Shown: positions 34,248 to 44,248, counted from the first letter of the stretch. The stretch: DNA of 64,000 nt from Spirosomataceae bacterium TFI 002 (GCA_900230115.1 LT907983.1:2170001-2234000), one strand, 5' to 3'. Notes: a model not told the origin generated them from the sequence alone. Numbers and translations: made by a program.

Positions 34248-34826
34248 TTATATTGCTCCTTTTACCATATCGAGCATTCCACCTAATTGACCTTTAAGTC
34301 CTTTCTCGGCAGCTGTAGCAGCCATTTTGTTGCCATCAAGCTTGTCAACATTGCCCATAGCTCCAGAGATAAGTCCACCTAGTTTGTCTCCTTGACCTCC
34401 TCCTAATATAGAAGAACCAGCAGACATTAAACCTAAGCTACTTTTCAGTCCAGCAGCTTTACCTATTAGGCTTCCACCACCACCTAGCATATTACTAATT
34501 CGGTTAGCTCCCAATAAAAGCTTAATTGTACTTATAAGTTTTTGAAGTGGCCCTTGCTTTACAAGACCTTTAGAGGCCAATGGGATAAGTTTATTTATTC
34601 CTCCTACTTGGCTTAAGATTTTATCTTTGAAGTCTCCTCCATTATCATTCGCTTCTTTTTCCAATCCGCTTGATATTCCACTTAGAGCATTTGCAAGCCC
34701 TTTTTTGTCACCTTTTTCTTGCATGCTCATTGCCTGATCTAGTAGACCCTCAAGTCCTTGAGCATTAGATTGAAAAGCAACTGTACAAAAGAATAGAAAT
34801 AGAACAACACTGATTTTTTTCATCAT
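34248..34826 (-). CDS. secreted glycine-rich protein of unknown function
   Basis: 192 residues. A Sec signal (VVLFLFFCTVAFQSNAQ) precedes an alpha-helical, Gly/Leu/Ser-rich mature part with short repeats such as LLGANRISNMLGGGGSLIGKA and SSILGGGQGDKLGGLISGAMG. I do not recognise a domain. Start may be the first or second of two adjacent ATGs (34826 or 34823). A minus-strand TATTTTTG box at 34858-34865 is 32 bases upstream, and a shared terminator lies after the gene, so it is monocistronic. Confidence 0.72.
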   Translation of the reverse strand: MMKKISVVLFLFFCTVAFQSNAQGLEGLLDQAMSMQEKGDKKGLANALSGISSGLEKEANDNGGDFKDKILSQVGGINKLIPLASKGLVKQGPLQKLISTIKLLLGANRISNMLGGGGSLIGKAAGLKSSLGLMSAGSSILGGGQGDKLGGLISGAMGNVDKLDGNKMAATAAEKGLKGQLGGMLDMVKGAI

Positions 34827-34857
34827 AGTAAATTGGGATTTAGTTAAAGTTTGATCA

Positions 34858-34865
34858 CAAAAATA
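34858..34865 (-). promoter_or_regulatory. -7 promoter box TATTTTTG (minus strand)
   Basis: TAnnTTTG match on the minus strand, 32 bases upstream of the start of the secreted Gly-rich protein gene. Confidence 0.4.
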
Positions 34866-34983
34866 CCAATTTATTAGCTACCATTTAAGTTATATATATG
34901 CTTAAACTTTTCGTTAACATGGATAAATAGCCTAAAAAGGGCAAATGATCTCCAATTTAATTACCATTTCAAGCCTTAGTTTC

Positions 34984-34991
34984 TATTTTTG
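34984..34991 (+). promoter_or_regulatory. -7 promoter box TATTTTTG
   Basis: TAnnTTTG match ending 34 bases before ATG 35025. It overlaps a possible TTG start at 34989, which argues that translation begins at 35025. Confidence 0.45.
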
Positions 34992-35024
34992 CAATTCCTT
35001 AATCCAAATGGCTTTTTGCTTTTT

Positions 35025-38000
35025 ATGTCTAAACGTGTTTTGAAATATCTCCCTTTTGTTATTCTTAGTCTTTTCTTTTTCAGTTTTATAGGTAGCGATT
35101 TCCAAACTGCGTTTTCAGCTGAAAAAATTGACAGTACTGCTGTAAGTGAATTTTCAAGGCCTGAAAAGCCTGCTAAAGACTATCTAAGTAGTCAATTGGC
35201 TTGGTGTGATAGCATGCTCAATACAATGAGCCTTGAAGAAAAAGTAGGTCAACTATTAATGGTTGCGGTATATTCGAACAAAAACGAAGCGTATTATGGA
35301 GACCTCGAAGATAAAATTCAAAAGTATCATCTCGGTGGTTTGATCTTCTTTCAAGGAAATGCAATTCAACAGGGAATTCTCACGAATAGGTATCAGCGGA
35401 TAAGTAAGAAACCATTACTCATAGGTATTGATGCTGAGTGGGGATTGGGAATGAGACTCGATGAAACTGTTTCATTCCCAAAACAAATTACCTTAGGAGC
35501 CGTAGAAAATGCGAAGGTAATAGAAGAAATGGGCAGAGAAATTGGCCTACAATGCAAGAGATTGGGAATCCATATCAATTTTGCCCCTGTTGCAGACGTA
35601 AATACAAACCCACGAAACCCTGTTATCAATTATAGGTCATTTGGAGAAAATCCTCAAAAAGTTGCATCGCTTACTGCAGCCTATGCAAGAGGAATGCAAA
35701 GCGTAAATGTAATGGCTTGTGCAAAACATTTCCCCGGACACGGCGACACCGACTCTGATTCTCATTACTCTACACCGGTAGTCGCTCATTCACGAGCGAG
35801 GCTAAATGAAAACGAACTTGTCCCTTTTAAAAGATTAATTGCAGATAGTATTTCGTCTATAATGATTGGGCATTTATCTGTTCCAGCATTGGAGGCCAAA
35901 ATCAATACACCTGCAACTGTCTCAAAAAGAATTGTTACTGACCTGCTCAAAGGCGACCTTGGCTTTATGGGTCTTACAGTTACCGATGCCATGAACATGA
36001 AAGGTGTTTCTAGCAAATACCCTGCGGGTGGAGCAGAAGTAGCTGCTTTTGAAGCTGGCAATGACCTCATTTTACAACCAGATGAATTAGATGCTGCCTA
36101 CAGAAAGCTTTTAAAGGGCTTTCAAGACGGATCGCTTTCCGTTACCGATTTAAATAATAGCGTTTATAAAATCTTAAGGGCAAAATATTGGGTAGGTTTA
36201 AATAAGCCTCAATACGTTGATATCAATAACCTCAATCGCGACTTGAATAATGAAAATAGCGACAAGGTTAAAGAAAAAATATTTAGAGAAGCTGTTACAG
36301 TTGTAAGAGCAGAATCTGGCATACTGCCATTTCTACAATTAGATACACTGTCCATCGCTTGTGTTGCCGTGAATGCTGAACCTAGTTATGATTTTTATAC
36401 TGAGATGAGCAAGTTTGGAAAGGTTGTGAATTACAAAATGACCTTCAAACCGTCGGCTAGAAAAGACTGGGATTATATTTACAAGCAAGCTGAGGTTTAC
36501 GATATTATGGTTGTTGCTGTCCATGACATGAATAGCCTTTCTAGAAGAAATTTTGGTGTTTCGCCAGAAACAATAGAAATGATTGAGGGCCTTTCTCAAA
36601 AAACAAAAGTCGTAGTGGTGGGTTTTGGAAATCCATACGGAATGAAGCTTTTTGATAATTTTCCAAATGTAATATGTGGCTATGAAGATGACCCCGGAGC
36701 ATATAAAGCAACCGTTGAGATTCTTTATGGAGCTAGAGGGAGTAAAGGCAAATTGCCAGTAACTGCATCCAACCAAAGTTTGGTTAATCAAGGCAAGCAA
36801 ACTATTTCTGCAGGGAGGTTGATAGAAGCAGAGCCAGAAGATGTAGGTATGAGCAGGCAAAAGCTCAACCAAATTGATGACATCGTAGAGGAGGGCATAA
36901 GTGCCCATGCATTTCCTGGTTGCCAGGTACTTGTAGCAAGAAGAGGAAAAGTGGTTTTCAATAAATCTTATGGGACATTTAGCTATGGCAATAGCGAAAA
37001 GGTAACCAATGAAACCATTTACGATCTTGCTTCTCTTACCAAAGTATCTGCAACATTACAGGCCGTAATGATGCTTAATGAACGAGGAGAGTTAGACCTA
37101 AACCGCAGAGCATCTTACTACTTACCTCAGTTAAGAGGCACCAACAAAGAGGATTTAATTATTGGAGATATTCTGTTTCATCAAGCTGGCTTAAGGTCTT
37201 TTGAGGCTTTCTGGACCCACACCAAGTCGAAAAGTGGGGCATTTAATGGGGATTTCTATGAGTTCAATAACTCTGAAGGAAATTTACAAGTCAGTGATAA
37301 TGTATTTATCAAACCAAGTATAAAAGACTCTGTGCTTCAGTGGATTATAGAATCTAACTTTACCAGTAGACGTAATCGTGATGGCACATATGGGTATCTA
37401 TACAGCGATTTAGGACTTATTCTTACCCAATTTATGGTAGAGGAAATTATTAACCAGCCACTCGACCAGTTTTTGGAGCAAAACCTATATGAGCCCTTGG
37501 GAATGACTACGACGACTTTTAATCCCCTCTCCAAATTTCCAAAAAGTCAAATAGCTCCTACCGAATACGATAGGATTTTTAGAGGTTCTCAAATATGGGG
37601 AACCGTTCATGACCCCAATGCAGCTTTACTTGGAGGAGTTGCAGGACACGCAGGGCTATTTAGCAGTGCTTGGGATCTTGCTAAATTATACCAAATGAAC
37701 CTTCAAAACGGCTATTATGGTGGTAGACAATATTTATACCCTCACACCATAGAGCACTTTGGAACAAATTATACAAAGAAAAGTCACAGGGGAATAGGAT
37801 GGAACAAGCCAAAAGACGGAGCTGACTTATCGAGTGTAGCATCTTCTGCATCACCCAATACTTTTGGCCATACAGGATTTACGGGAACAGTTGTATGGGT
37901 AGATCCCGACCGACAATTGGTATTTATAATGCTTTCTAACCGAGTGTATCCTAGTGCCAACAACAAGAAAATAATGTCAATGGATATCAGAAAAAGAATC

Positions 38001-38039
38001 CATGAAGTAATAAACGAATCAATTGACCTTTACAATTAA
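35025..38039 (+). CDS. GH3 beta-N-acetylhexosaminidase (NagZ-like) fused to serine beta-lactamase-like domain
   Basis: 1004 residues from ATG 35025. A signal or anchor helix lies at about 8-25. The GH3 N-terminal barrel (about 60-390) has the NagZ signature KHFPGHGDTD (K234-H235 onward) and the nucleophile Asp in VTDAMNMKGVSS (about 321). A GH3 C-terminal-like domain (about 420-590) follows. The last 400 residues form a class C beta-lactamase-like domain with SLTK (S670, K673), YSD and GHTG motifs. This fusion is known in Bacteroidota. It would cut GlcNAc from muropeptides in the periplasm; the second domain may be a D-Ala or ester hydrolase. Cupin, RNase HI and metG follow closely. Confidence 0.92.
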   Translation: MSKRVLKYLPFVILSLFFFSFIGSDFQTAFSAEKIDSTAVSEFSRPEKPAKDYLSSQLAWCDSMLNTMSLEEKVGQLLMVAVYSNKNEAYYGDLEDKIQKYHLGGLIFFQGNAIQQGILTNRYQRISKKPLLIGIDAEWGLGMRLDETVSFPKQITLGAVENAKVIEEMGREIGLQCKRLGIHINFAPVADVNTNPRNPVINYRSFGENPQKVASLTAAYARGMQSVNVMACAKHFPGHGDTDSDSHYSTPVVAHSRARLNENELVPFKRLIADSISSIMIGHLSVPALEAKINTPATVSKRIVTDLLKGDLGFMGLTVTDAMNMKGVSSKYPAGGAEVAAFEAGNDLILQPDELDAAYRKLLKGFQDGSLSVTDLNNSVYKILRAKYWVGLNKPQYVDINNLNRDLNNENSDKVKEKIFREAVTVVRAESGILPFLQLDTLSIACVAVNAEPSYDFYTEMSKFGKVVNYKMTFKPSARKDWDYIYKQAEVYDIMVVAVHDMNSLSRRNFGVSPETIEMIEGLSQKTKVVVVGFGNPYGMKLFDNFPNVICGYEDDPGAYKATVEILYGARGSKGKLPVTASNQSLVNQGKQTISAGRLIEAEPEDVGMSRQKLNQIDDIVEEGISAHAFPGCQVLVARRGKVVFNKSYGTFSYGNSEKVTNETIYDLASLTKVSATLQAVMMLNERGELDLNRRASYYLPQLRGTNKEDLIIGDILFHQAGLRSFEAFWTHTKSKSGAFNGDFYEFNNSEGNLQVSDNVFIKPSIKDSVLQWIIESNFTSRRNRDGTYGYLYSDLGLILTQFMVEEIINQPLDQFLEQNLYEPLGMTTTTFNPLSKFPKSQIAPTEYDRIFRGSQIWGTVHDPNAALLGGVAGHAGLFSSAWDLAKLYQMNLQNGYYGGRQYLYPHTIEHFGTNYTKKSHRGIGWNKPKDGADLSSVASSASPNTFGHTGFTGTVVWVDPDRQLVFIMLSNRVYPSANNKKIMSMDIRKRIHEVINESIDLYN

Positions 38040-38041
38040 TT

Positions 38042-38389
38042 ATGGAAATCAAGACGAAAAGTAACGACACATTTATTGCAGATGAATCAGTAGGCTGGGA
38101 AAAAGTTGATGATTTTATCTCTCGCAAAATAATGGGTTATGATGATCACCTAATGACCGTTAAAGTTGCTTTTAAAAAAGGCGGAGTTGGAGCGGTACAC
38201 CACCACCACCATAGCCAAACTAGTTATGTTGCGAGCGGTAGTTTCGAAATCACTATTGGTGACGAAATGAGAGTTCTAAAAGAAGGTGATGTTTACTATA
38301 TCCCAAGTAATATTCCTCATGGAGCAGTAGCTTTGGAAGACGGTATTTTGATTGATTCATTTAGCCCAGCTAGAGCAGATTTTCTTTAA
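38042..38389 (+). CDS. small single-domain cupin protein
   Basis: 115 residues of one beta-barrel cupin. Motif 1 is HHHHHSQTSYVASGSFEI, where two His and a Gln or later residue would bind the metal. Motif 2 is PSNIPHGAVAL with its conserved His. There is no signal peptide. It may bind or isomerise a small sugar or keto acid in the cytosol; the ligand is unknown. It begins 2 bases after the NagZ fusion gene and ends 2 bases before RNase HI, so it is clearly in that operon. Confidence 0.85.
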   Translation: MEIKTKSNDTFIADESVGWEKVDDFISRKIMGYDDHLMTVKVAFKKGGVGAVHHHHHSQTSYVASGSFEITIGDEMRVLKEGDVYYIPSNIPHGAVALEDGILIDSFSPARADFL

Positions 38390-38391
38390 AA

Positions 38392-39129
38392 ATGACACAA
38401 AAGACGCTATTACCCCAAGTTGAACTTTACTCCGATGGTGGAGCAGATCCCAATCCAGGGGTTGGTGGTTACGGTGTAATTTTATCATACAAAGGACACA
38501 GGAAAGAGTTTTCGGCAGGGTATAAGTTTTCTACTAATAATAGAATGGAGCTCACCGGTGTCATCACCGGCCTCTCCAAACTCACTCGCAGGTCCAATGT
38601 CACTATTTATACCGACTCACAATATGTAGTGAACGGAATAGAAAAGGGCTGGGCAAAAAAATGGAAAGCGAATAACTGGTACCGAAATAAAACAGAAAAG
38701 GCTGTAAACTCAGACTTATGGGCACTTTTACTTGACGAAGTTGCTAAACATATCGTTAAGTTTATTTGGGTCAAAGGTCATAACGGTCATCCAGAAAATG
38801 AGAGATGTGATGAATTAGCAACTGAAGCTATGTCTCTTCCAAACTTACTTGAAGACGAAGGTTTTGAAGGAGAAGCCATTGCCCCCAAAGCCAAGAATAA
38901 TACGCAGAAAAAAGATAAACCAGTTCTCCTTAACCCTAATATGAAGGTGGAGCAGTCTGGTGATCCTTGTAAAAAGTGTGGTACCATAGTGGTGAAGAAA
39001 AAAACTAAAAAGAAAGCTCCTAAGCCAGGTCAAAGTTACTACTACGACTATTACCTCGCCTGCCCAGAATGTAAAACTATTTACATGGTGGAAGCTGCCA
39101 AAAGACGAATAACAAAGGGTATGTTTTGA
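38392..39129 (+). CDS. rnhA: ribonuclease HI with C-terminal zinc-ribbon extension
   Basis: 245 residues, about 90 longer than E. coli RNase HI. The catalytic domain (about 8-150) carries the DEDD set: Asp in YSDGGADPNPG, Glu in NNRMELTGV, Asp in YTDSQYVVNG and the late Asp in ERCDELA, with the flexible-loop His in VKGHNGHPEN. It degrades the RNA of RNA-DNA hybrids. The extension (about 185-245) contains CKKC (193-196) and CPEC (224-227) separated by a Lys-rich segment, as in a zinc ribbon that could bind nucleic acid. The four Cys look intact, so this is not a frameshifted tail. Confidence 0.92.
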   Translation: MTQKTLLPQVELYSDGGADPNPGVGGYGVILSYKGHRKEFSAGYKFSTNNRMELTGVITGLSKLTRRSNVTIYTDSQYVVNGIEKGWAKKWKANNWYRNKTEKAVNSDLWALLLDEVAKHIVKFIWVKGHNGHPENERCDELATEAMSLPNLLEDEGFEGEAIAPKAKNNTQKKDKPVLLNPNMKVEQSGDPCKKCGTIVVKKKTKKKAPKPGQSYYYDYYLACPECKTIYMVEAAKRRITKGMF

Positions 39130-39179
39130 TTATTTTTGACCTAAACCCTCTTTCCAAAATTTCCACAAGTAAAAACAAC

Positions 39180-39187
39180 TAAATTTG
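39180..39187 (+). promoter_or_regulatory. -7 promoter box TAAATTTG for metG
   Basis: TAnnTTTG match ending 14 bases before the metG ATG, in the 71-base gap after rnhA. Confidence 0.45.
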
Positions 39188-39200
39188 CAGCTCAATTGAA

Positions 39201-41249
39201 ATGAAAATGAGTCAACCGAAGAGATATACTGTTACAGCCGCCCTTATTTATGCCAATGGCCCTATTCATATTGGTCATTTAGCTGGTTGTTATTTACCTG
39301 CCGATATATATGTGAGGTATTTACGTGCCAAAGGAAAGGATGTAGCATTTGTAAGTGGAACAGATGAGCACGGAGTGCCTATCACGATCAAAGCAAAAAA
39401 AGAAGGAGTTACTCCTCAAGAATTGGTTGACCGCTATCACAAGCAGATAAAGCAAAGTTTCATAGATTTTGGAATCAATTTCGATATCTATTCTCAGACT
39501 TCGAAACCAAAGCACCACGAGGTTTCTCAAGGTTTCTTTAAAAAGCTATATGATCAAGGGACTTTTGTAGAAGAAGAAACTGAACAACTTTATGATGAGG
39601 CTGCCAATCAGTTTTTGGCTGATAGGTATGTGATAGGAACTTGCCCAAAATGTGGCAACGATAAAGCTTATGGCGACCAATGTGAAAACTGTGGAACTGC
39701 CTTATCTCCTTTGGAACTCAAAAATCCGAAATCAACTCTTTCGGGGAATGAGCCAATCAAGAAAATGACTAAAAACTGGTATTTGCCACTCGACACGATG
39801 CAGCCAGAAATAGAAAAATACGTATACGGTCACACCGAATGGAAAAATAATGTAGCTGGTCAATGTAAGTCTTGGTTGCAAGATGGCCTCAAGCCAAGAG
39901 CAATGACTCGTGACCTTGACTGGGGTATCAAAGTTCCTGTTGACGGAGCAGACGGCAAGGTGCTTTACGTTTGGTTTGATGCTCCTATTGGTTACATCAC
40001 TTTTACACAAGAGTGGGCAGAAGCCAACGGAAAAGATTGGAAAGATTACTGGCAAAGTGAGGACACCAAACTTGTCCACTTTATTGGAAAAGATAATATC
40101 GTATTTCACTGTATCATTTTCCCTGCCATGTTGATGGCACACGGAGATTATACACTTGCCGACAACGTGCCAGCCAATGAATTCATGAACTTAGAAGGTG
40201 ATAAGATATCAACTTCTCGTAATTGGGCGGTGTGGTTACACGAATATTTGGAGCAATTCCCAGGCAAAGAGGATGTCTTGCGTTACGCCCTTACAAGCAA
40301 TGCTCCAGAGGCTAAAGACAGTGAATTCACATGGAAAGACTGGCAAACCAAGAACAACTCTGAACTTGTTGCCATTTTTGGAAACTTTGTAAATCGAAGC
40401 TTGGTACTTACTCACAAGTATTACAATGGCATTGTACCTGAACTAGGCGAGTTGACAGATTTCGATAAAGAAACATTGGCAACCCTTGCACAATTACCTT
40501 GTGACATATCAGATTCACTGAAAAACTATAAGTTCCGTGACGGACTTTCGCAAATGATGGAAGTTGCTCGTCTTGGAAACAAATATTTGGCAGATACAGA
40601 GCCATGGAAAGTGGTAAAAGTAGACCCCGAAAGAGTAAAAACGATCATGCACATTGCATTGCAGATCACCGCGACCTTGGCTATTGTTGCTGAGCCTTTC
40701 ATACCGTTTACATCTGCTAAGCTAAATGAAATGCTTTTGCTAGACTCCAAAGAATGGATGCACGCAGGAAAAGCTGACCTCATTAAAGCTGGACACCAAA
40801 TAGGCGAAACGAGCCTACTTTTTGAAAAAATTGAAGACGACGTAGTGGAGGCTCAAGTGCAAAAACTATTAGATACCAAGAAAATGAACGAACTAGAAAA
40901 TAAAACAGTACCAGCACTCAAAGGCGAAATACAATTTGATGATTTTGCAAAACTAGATATTAGAATTGGTACCATCTTAGAGGCCGAGCCCGTTGCAAAA
41001 AGCAAGAAACTATTGAAGTTCTTAATCGACGACGGAATGGAAAAAAGAACCATCCTTAGTGGTATAGCACAATATTATAAGCCAGAAGAAATGGTGGGCA
41101 AGCAAGTAACCTTTATTGCTAACCTTGCACCACGCCCTATGATGGGTTCAGTCTCTGAAGGAATGATTCTCATGGCCGAAGATGTTGATGGTTCTCTTGC
41201 CCTTGTAGAGCCAAACAAGAAAGTTTGGAATGGTGCAGGGGTGAGTTAA
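39201..41249 (+). CDS. metG: methionyl-tRNA synthetase
   Basis: 682 residues, near the 677 of E. coli. It charges tRNA-Met in the cytosol. HIGH is at 23-26 ([10 protein letters not shown]). The zinc knuckle CPKC...CENC begins at Cys148. KMSKS appears as KISTS (about 335-339). The C-terminal EMAP/Trbp111-like tRNA-binding domain (about 575-682) contains [23 protein letters not shown] 39201 and ATG 39207 are both possible starts. A weak hairpin with a T-run follows at 41319. Confidence 0.97.
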   Translation: MKMSQPKRYTVTAALIYANGPIHIGHLAGCYLPADIYVRYLRAKGKDVAFVSGTDEHGVPITIKAKKEGVTPQELVDRYHKQIKQSFIDFGINFDIYSQTSKPKHHEVSQGFFKKLYDQGTFVEEETEQLYDEAANQFLADRYVIGTCPKCGNDKAYGDQCENCGTALSPLELKNPKSTLSGNEPIKKMTKNWYLPLDTMQPEIEKYVYGHTEWKNNVAGQCKSWLQDGLKPRAMTRDLDWGIKVPVDGADGKVLYVWFDAPIGYITFTQEWAEANGKDWKDYWQSEDTKLVHFIGKDNIVFHCIIFPAMLMAHGDYTLADNVPANEFMNLEGDKISTSRNWAVWLHEYLEQFPGKEDVLRYALTSNAPEAKDSEFTWKDWQTKNNSELVAIFGNFVNRSLVLTHKYYNGIVPELGELTDFDKETLATLAQLPCDISDSLKNYKFRDGLSQMMEVARLGNKYLADTEPWKVVKVDPERVKTIMHIALQITATLAIVAEPFIPFTSAKLNEMLLLDSKEWMHAGKADLIKAGHQIGETSLLFEKIEDDVVEAQVQKLLDTKKMNELENKTVPALKGEIQFDDFAKLDIRIGTILEAEPVAKSKKLLKFLIDDGMEKRTILSGIAQYYKPEEMVGKQVTFIANLAPRPMMGSVSEGMILMAEDVDGSLALVEPNKKVWNGAGVS

Positions 41250-41318
41250 TTCAAATAGGCCCAATTACTTGATGAAATGCATATGTCAGACATTCATAGT
41301 AACTGACTAAAATCAAGG

Positions 41319-41342
41319 CCTTTAAATTCATTGGATTAAAGG
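41319..41342 (+). terminator. weak terminator-like hairpin after metG
   Basis: CCTTTAA (41319-41325) pairs with TTAAAGG (41336-41342), followed by TTTCAG and eight T residues. The stem is AT-rich and only 7 bp, so it is weak. The rest of the gap 41250-41390 holds nothing else. Confidence 0.35.
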
Positions 41343-41390
41343 TTTCAGTTTTTTTTATCTTTAACTTCACAAACTTTTCTTTAGTGAAGC

Positions 41391-43778
41391 ATGGATAAAA
41401 AACACACGAGCTTTAACGATCTCAAATTCTGGCTGGATCAAAATCAAAAGTTAGAAATTGATAAAAAGTTTCGTCTTGATAATGCTCAATACCTAAATAG
41501 GAATACACAAGAAATTATTAAAAGTAGATTTTCAAAAAGTAAATTCCTAGTTATTAAAAGTTTAGGGGTTTCATATTCAATAAAGGATCAGCCACAACTT
41601 TTCCCGGAAAGACTCAATTTTAGAGGTCAGACCATAATCTTCTCAGAATGTAGTTTTGATTTCCAGTTAATTTTTCGGAGAATCGAAAATATTGAAAACT
41701 TGGTTTTTATCAATTGTGATTTCTCTGAGAAGGTTTTCGTTTCAAATCCCAATTATAATGTTCTTTTCTTCGATTCGACATTTGAAAACGGGTTAAATCT
41801 CGATGGTGATGAAAAGCTTCTGGATAAGTGTATTGGTCTTTATGGAGTAAACGCTAAGGGGCCTATTACTTATGAGAATAGAAACGGTTCATTAAAGGAT
41901 TTAGAGATTCATGGTATCAATTCTGACTTAAGTCTAGTCCATTTAAACAAAGTTAAGATTACCAACTTTTCTGTTTCTGAAGTTGGACACTTAGGCAAAC
42001 TTCAAATCGACTGTGGTGGTACAACCGATTGTTATAATGAATTTAATTCCGTAAGAGTAGTAAATTCAAGCATTAACTCAATTCATTTTGATCAGATTAA
42101 AGTTGAAAGTGATATTTCTTTTGAAAATTTAAAAGGCGACCAAAACCTTTATTTAAAAACGATTATCGCCAAATTCCTTATTTTAAAATCACATTTTTCT
42201 TATGAAACAATCTCAATCGAAAATTCGAAAATTACGGAATTCAGGGTAAAAAACTTTGAAGGGAACACAATAATTGACGTATTAAACAAGACTAAAATAT
42301 CCACTTTTTATTGTGAAAATGTTCTATTCTGTAAAGAACTAAATATTCATGATGGGTCTGAATTAGAAGAATTTAAATCAACTGAAACGGGAATAGTTTC
42401 TAACTTCGATTCATTTCGCCTTAACGGAATTAAGCTAAGAGGAGGTTATTTCAATCATCTTAATGTTGAATTTTTTATTATTAAAAAAATCCAAGGTGCA
42501 ATTGATCAAATGACCGTCACTAATTCTGTATTTAATTCTTTTCATGTTAATGAGTCGAATGTAAAAAAAGGATCGGTTTCGAATACTAAGATCAAAGAAA
42601 ATGTCATCCTAAGGTCTGAAGAATTTTCACATTTATATTTTTCTGAATTTACAGTTCTGGGCAGAACTGTCTTCAATGAAGTGTCACTTTCAAACGGAAT
42701 AGAATGGACGAATTGTTGTTTTAATGAAGGAATACATTTTGAAAAAAGCTCAATAGCTAGTTTAAAAATTGAAAAATCGATAATTCGTCAAGTATTTTTT
42801 AAATCTGGTTCTAAATTATTGAATTCCAAAGTCAAGTTTAAAAATTGTGTATTCGCCCAGTTTCAGCTGTTCCCAATTGATGACTTAGAGTATTTTATTG
42901 AGAACTGTACAATTAATACTTTGTGGCTAAAAAATAATTCTCTCTCCAAATCTTCGACATTATCAATAAGTAACTCGAATTTAAATTCCATTAATCTAAT
43001 TCACTGTAATATTTACGGATACCTTTATATTCGAGACTGTAAACCAGCTAAGGAGCTATTCAGTGGCTTATTATTAGAAGAATTTGACTCAAAGGTTATT
43101 GAAGAAATTAACTTAATTGAAGAAAAGTCTTGGGAGCCAAAACCAAATCAAATTAACTTATACTTTAGCAGCCTGGGTCAAACTGAATTCATTGAGTTCA
43201 AATTTGAAGAATACAAATTCAAGTTTAATAATACAAAGCTAATTGATTGCTTTATCGCAGGTAGCCAATTCCCACAAAAGATAGAAATTGCCAATATTGA
43301 CCCAATGACAAAGGAATACCATAATCAAAAGGTATTAGTATACAATCAATTAAAGAAAATTGCTGAACGTAATGGTGATATTGTTAAAAGCTCATTAATG
43401 CACTCCAAAGCTCTAGCTAGCCAAAAAAAGGTTATGGATAAAGAGAAAGGCAAACATTCAGAAAAGGTAGTTTTTTGGTTAAATGAAGTGTCAAATGACC
43501 ATGGAGAAAGCTGGTTAGCCGCTTTAAAATTCATACTTATTGGTACGATTTATTTTTTTATCATTTTCTATACATCAGAGCGTTATATATCTCAAAACCC
43601 AATGATGTTAGAGCCTAATTTACTCTGGTCACAATATTTAAAGTTTATCAACCCTTTCGAGAAAATTACACTTGATAGGCATTGGATAAGCAATACAGTC
43701 TATTTTCTAAATAAAATATATTTTAGTTATGGAGTATTTCAACTCATAACAGCCTTCAGGCGACATGGAAAGAAATAA
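41391..43778 (+). CDS. large AT-rich orphan with beta-helix-like body and C-terminal membrane helix
   Basis: 795 residues; no function recognised. From about residue 60 to 600 it shows short irregular beta-strand repeats rich in Asn, Phe, Lys and Ser (for example FINCDFSEKVFV, LKIEKSIIRQVFFKSGSKLL), as in pentapeptide-like or right-handed beta-helix proteins. A charged helical region (KVLVYNQLKKIAERNGDIVKS, then LASQKKVMDKEK) is followed by FWLNEVSNDHGESW, a membrane helix (about 708-725) and a closing NKIYFSYGVFQLITAFRRHGKK-like segment. Codon use is more AT-rich than in its neighbours, suggesting recent transfer. It stands alone, followed by a 576-base gap. Membrane-tethered sensor or defence effector are possibilities only. 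Confidence 0.75.
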   Translation: MDKKHTSFNDLKFWLDQNQKLEIDKKFRLDNAQYLNRNTQEIIKSRFSKSKFLVIKSLGVSYSIKDQPQLFPERLNFRGQTIIFSECSFDFQLIFRRIENIENLVFINCDFSEKVFVSNPNYNVLFFDSTFENGLNLDGDEKLLDKCIGLYGVNAKGPITYENRNGSLKDLEIHGINSDLSLVHLNKVKITNFSVSEVGHLGKLQIDCGGTTDCYNEFNSVRVVNSSINSIHFDQIKVESDISFENLKGDQNLYLKTIIAKFLILKSHFSYETISIENSKITEFRVKNFEGNTIIDVLNKTKISTFYCENVLFCKELNIHDGSELEEFKSTETGIVSNFDSFRLNGIKLRGGYFNHLNVEFFIIKKIQGAIDQMTVTNSVFNSFHVNESNVKKGSVSNTKIKENVILRSEEFSHLYFSEFTVLGRTVFNEVSLSNGIEWTNCCFNEGIHFEKSSIASLKIEKSIIRQVFFKSGSKLLNSKVKFKNCVFAQFQLFPIDDLEYFIENCTINTLWLKNNSLSKSSTLSISNSNLNSINLIHCNIYGYLYIRDCKPAKELFSGLLLEEFDSKVIEEINLIEEKSWEPKPNQINLYFSSLGQTEFIEFKFEEYKFKFNNTKLIDCFIAGSQFPQKIEIANIDPMTKEYHNQKVLVYNQLKKIAERNGDIVKSSLMHSKALASQKKVMDKEKGKHSEKVVFWLNEVSNDHGESWLAALKFILIGTIYFFIIFYTSERYISQNPMMLEPNLLWSQYLKFINPFEKITLDRHWISNTVYFLNKIYFSYGVFQLITAFRRHGKK

Positions 43779-43784
43779 TACTAG

Positions 43785-43798
43785 TACATACTACTGTA
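43785..43798. promoter_or_regulatory. candidate operator dyad TACA-N6-TGTA
   Basis: TACATACTACTGTA is an inverted repeat with a 6-base spacer, just after the orphan gene's stop. Its left part TACATACTA recurs in the dyad at 44231. Confidence 0.4.
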
Positions 43799-44230
43799 TA
43801 CCCATGTTAAGCAAAACGAGAAAATCAAGAAATGGTAATGTTGCAAATTAATTAACGCCGCTTCCTTATCGGATTCTGTAAAATTACTTAGGCTAGAATC
43901 ATAATCTATACCGCTACCTTAGATTAATAAGGATAAAGGCTTATTAAACTGATAAACCTCACGCTTATATTTTACTTCTTCATTGCTGTAAGTGATATTT
44001 AGGTTTTAAACTCAAAATAACCAATTTCACTATAAGATTAGTATTTACTGATCTTGAATCGCGAGCAGTTTTAAAGCTCCACCCTATTCTCCCACCTCGC
44101 TCCAAATCTTAAAAGTCCTTAACAAATCTTAAATTCTTGCATAAAGTTGAACCCAAGCCGTTTCTAGGGCAATGTGGCTAAGAATATTGTTACTGAACTA
44201 AGTTTGAACCATTCATAAAGCAAATATACC

Positions 44231-44248
44231 ATACATACTATTATGTAT
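44231..44248. promoter_or_regulatory. candidate operator dyad ATACAT-N6-ATGTAT overlapping a -33 element
   Basis: ATACATACTATTATGTAT is an 18-base inverted repeat, followed by AGTACTGTAT at 44254-44263. TTG at 44248-44250 and CACCTTTG at 44270-44277 are separated by 19 bases, the usual Bacteroidota -33/-7 spacing. The dyad thus sits on the promoter of the small secreted protein gene at 44355. The nearby MerR/B12 regulator is a natural candidate binder. Confidence 0.45.

Noticed and set aside
36339-36908. 189-codon minus-strand frame
   Set aside because: Antisense to the NagZ fusion gene, whose motifs are intact on the plus strand; no family pattern in the antisense product.
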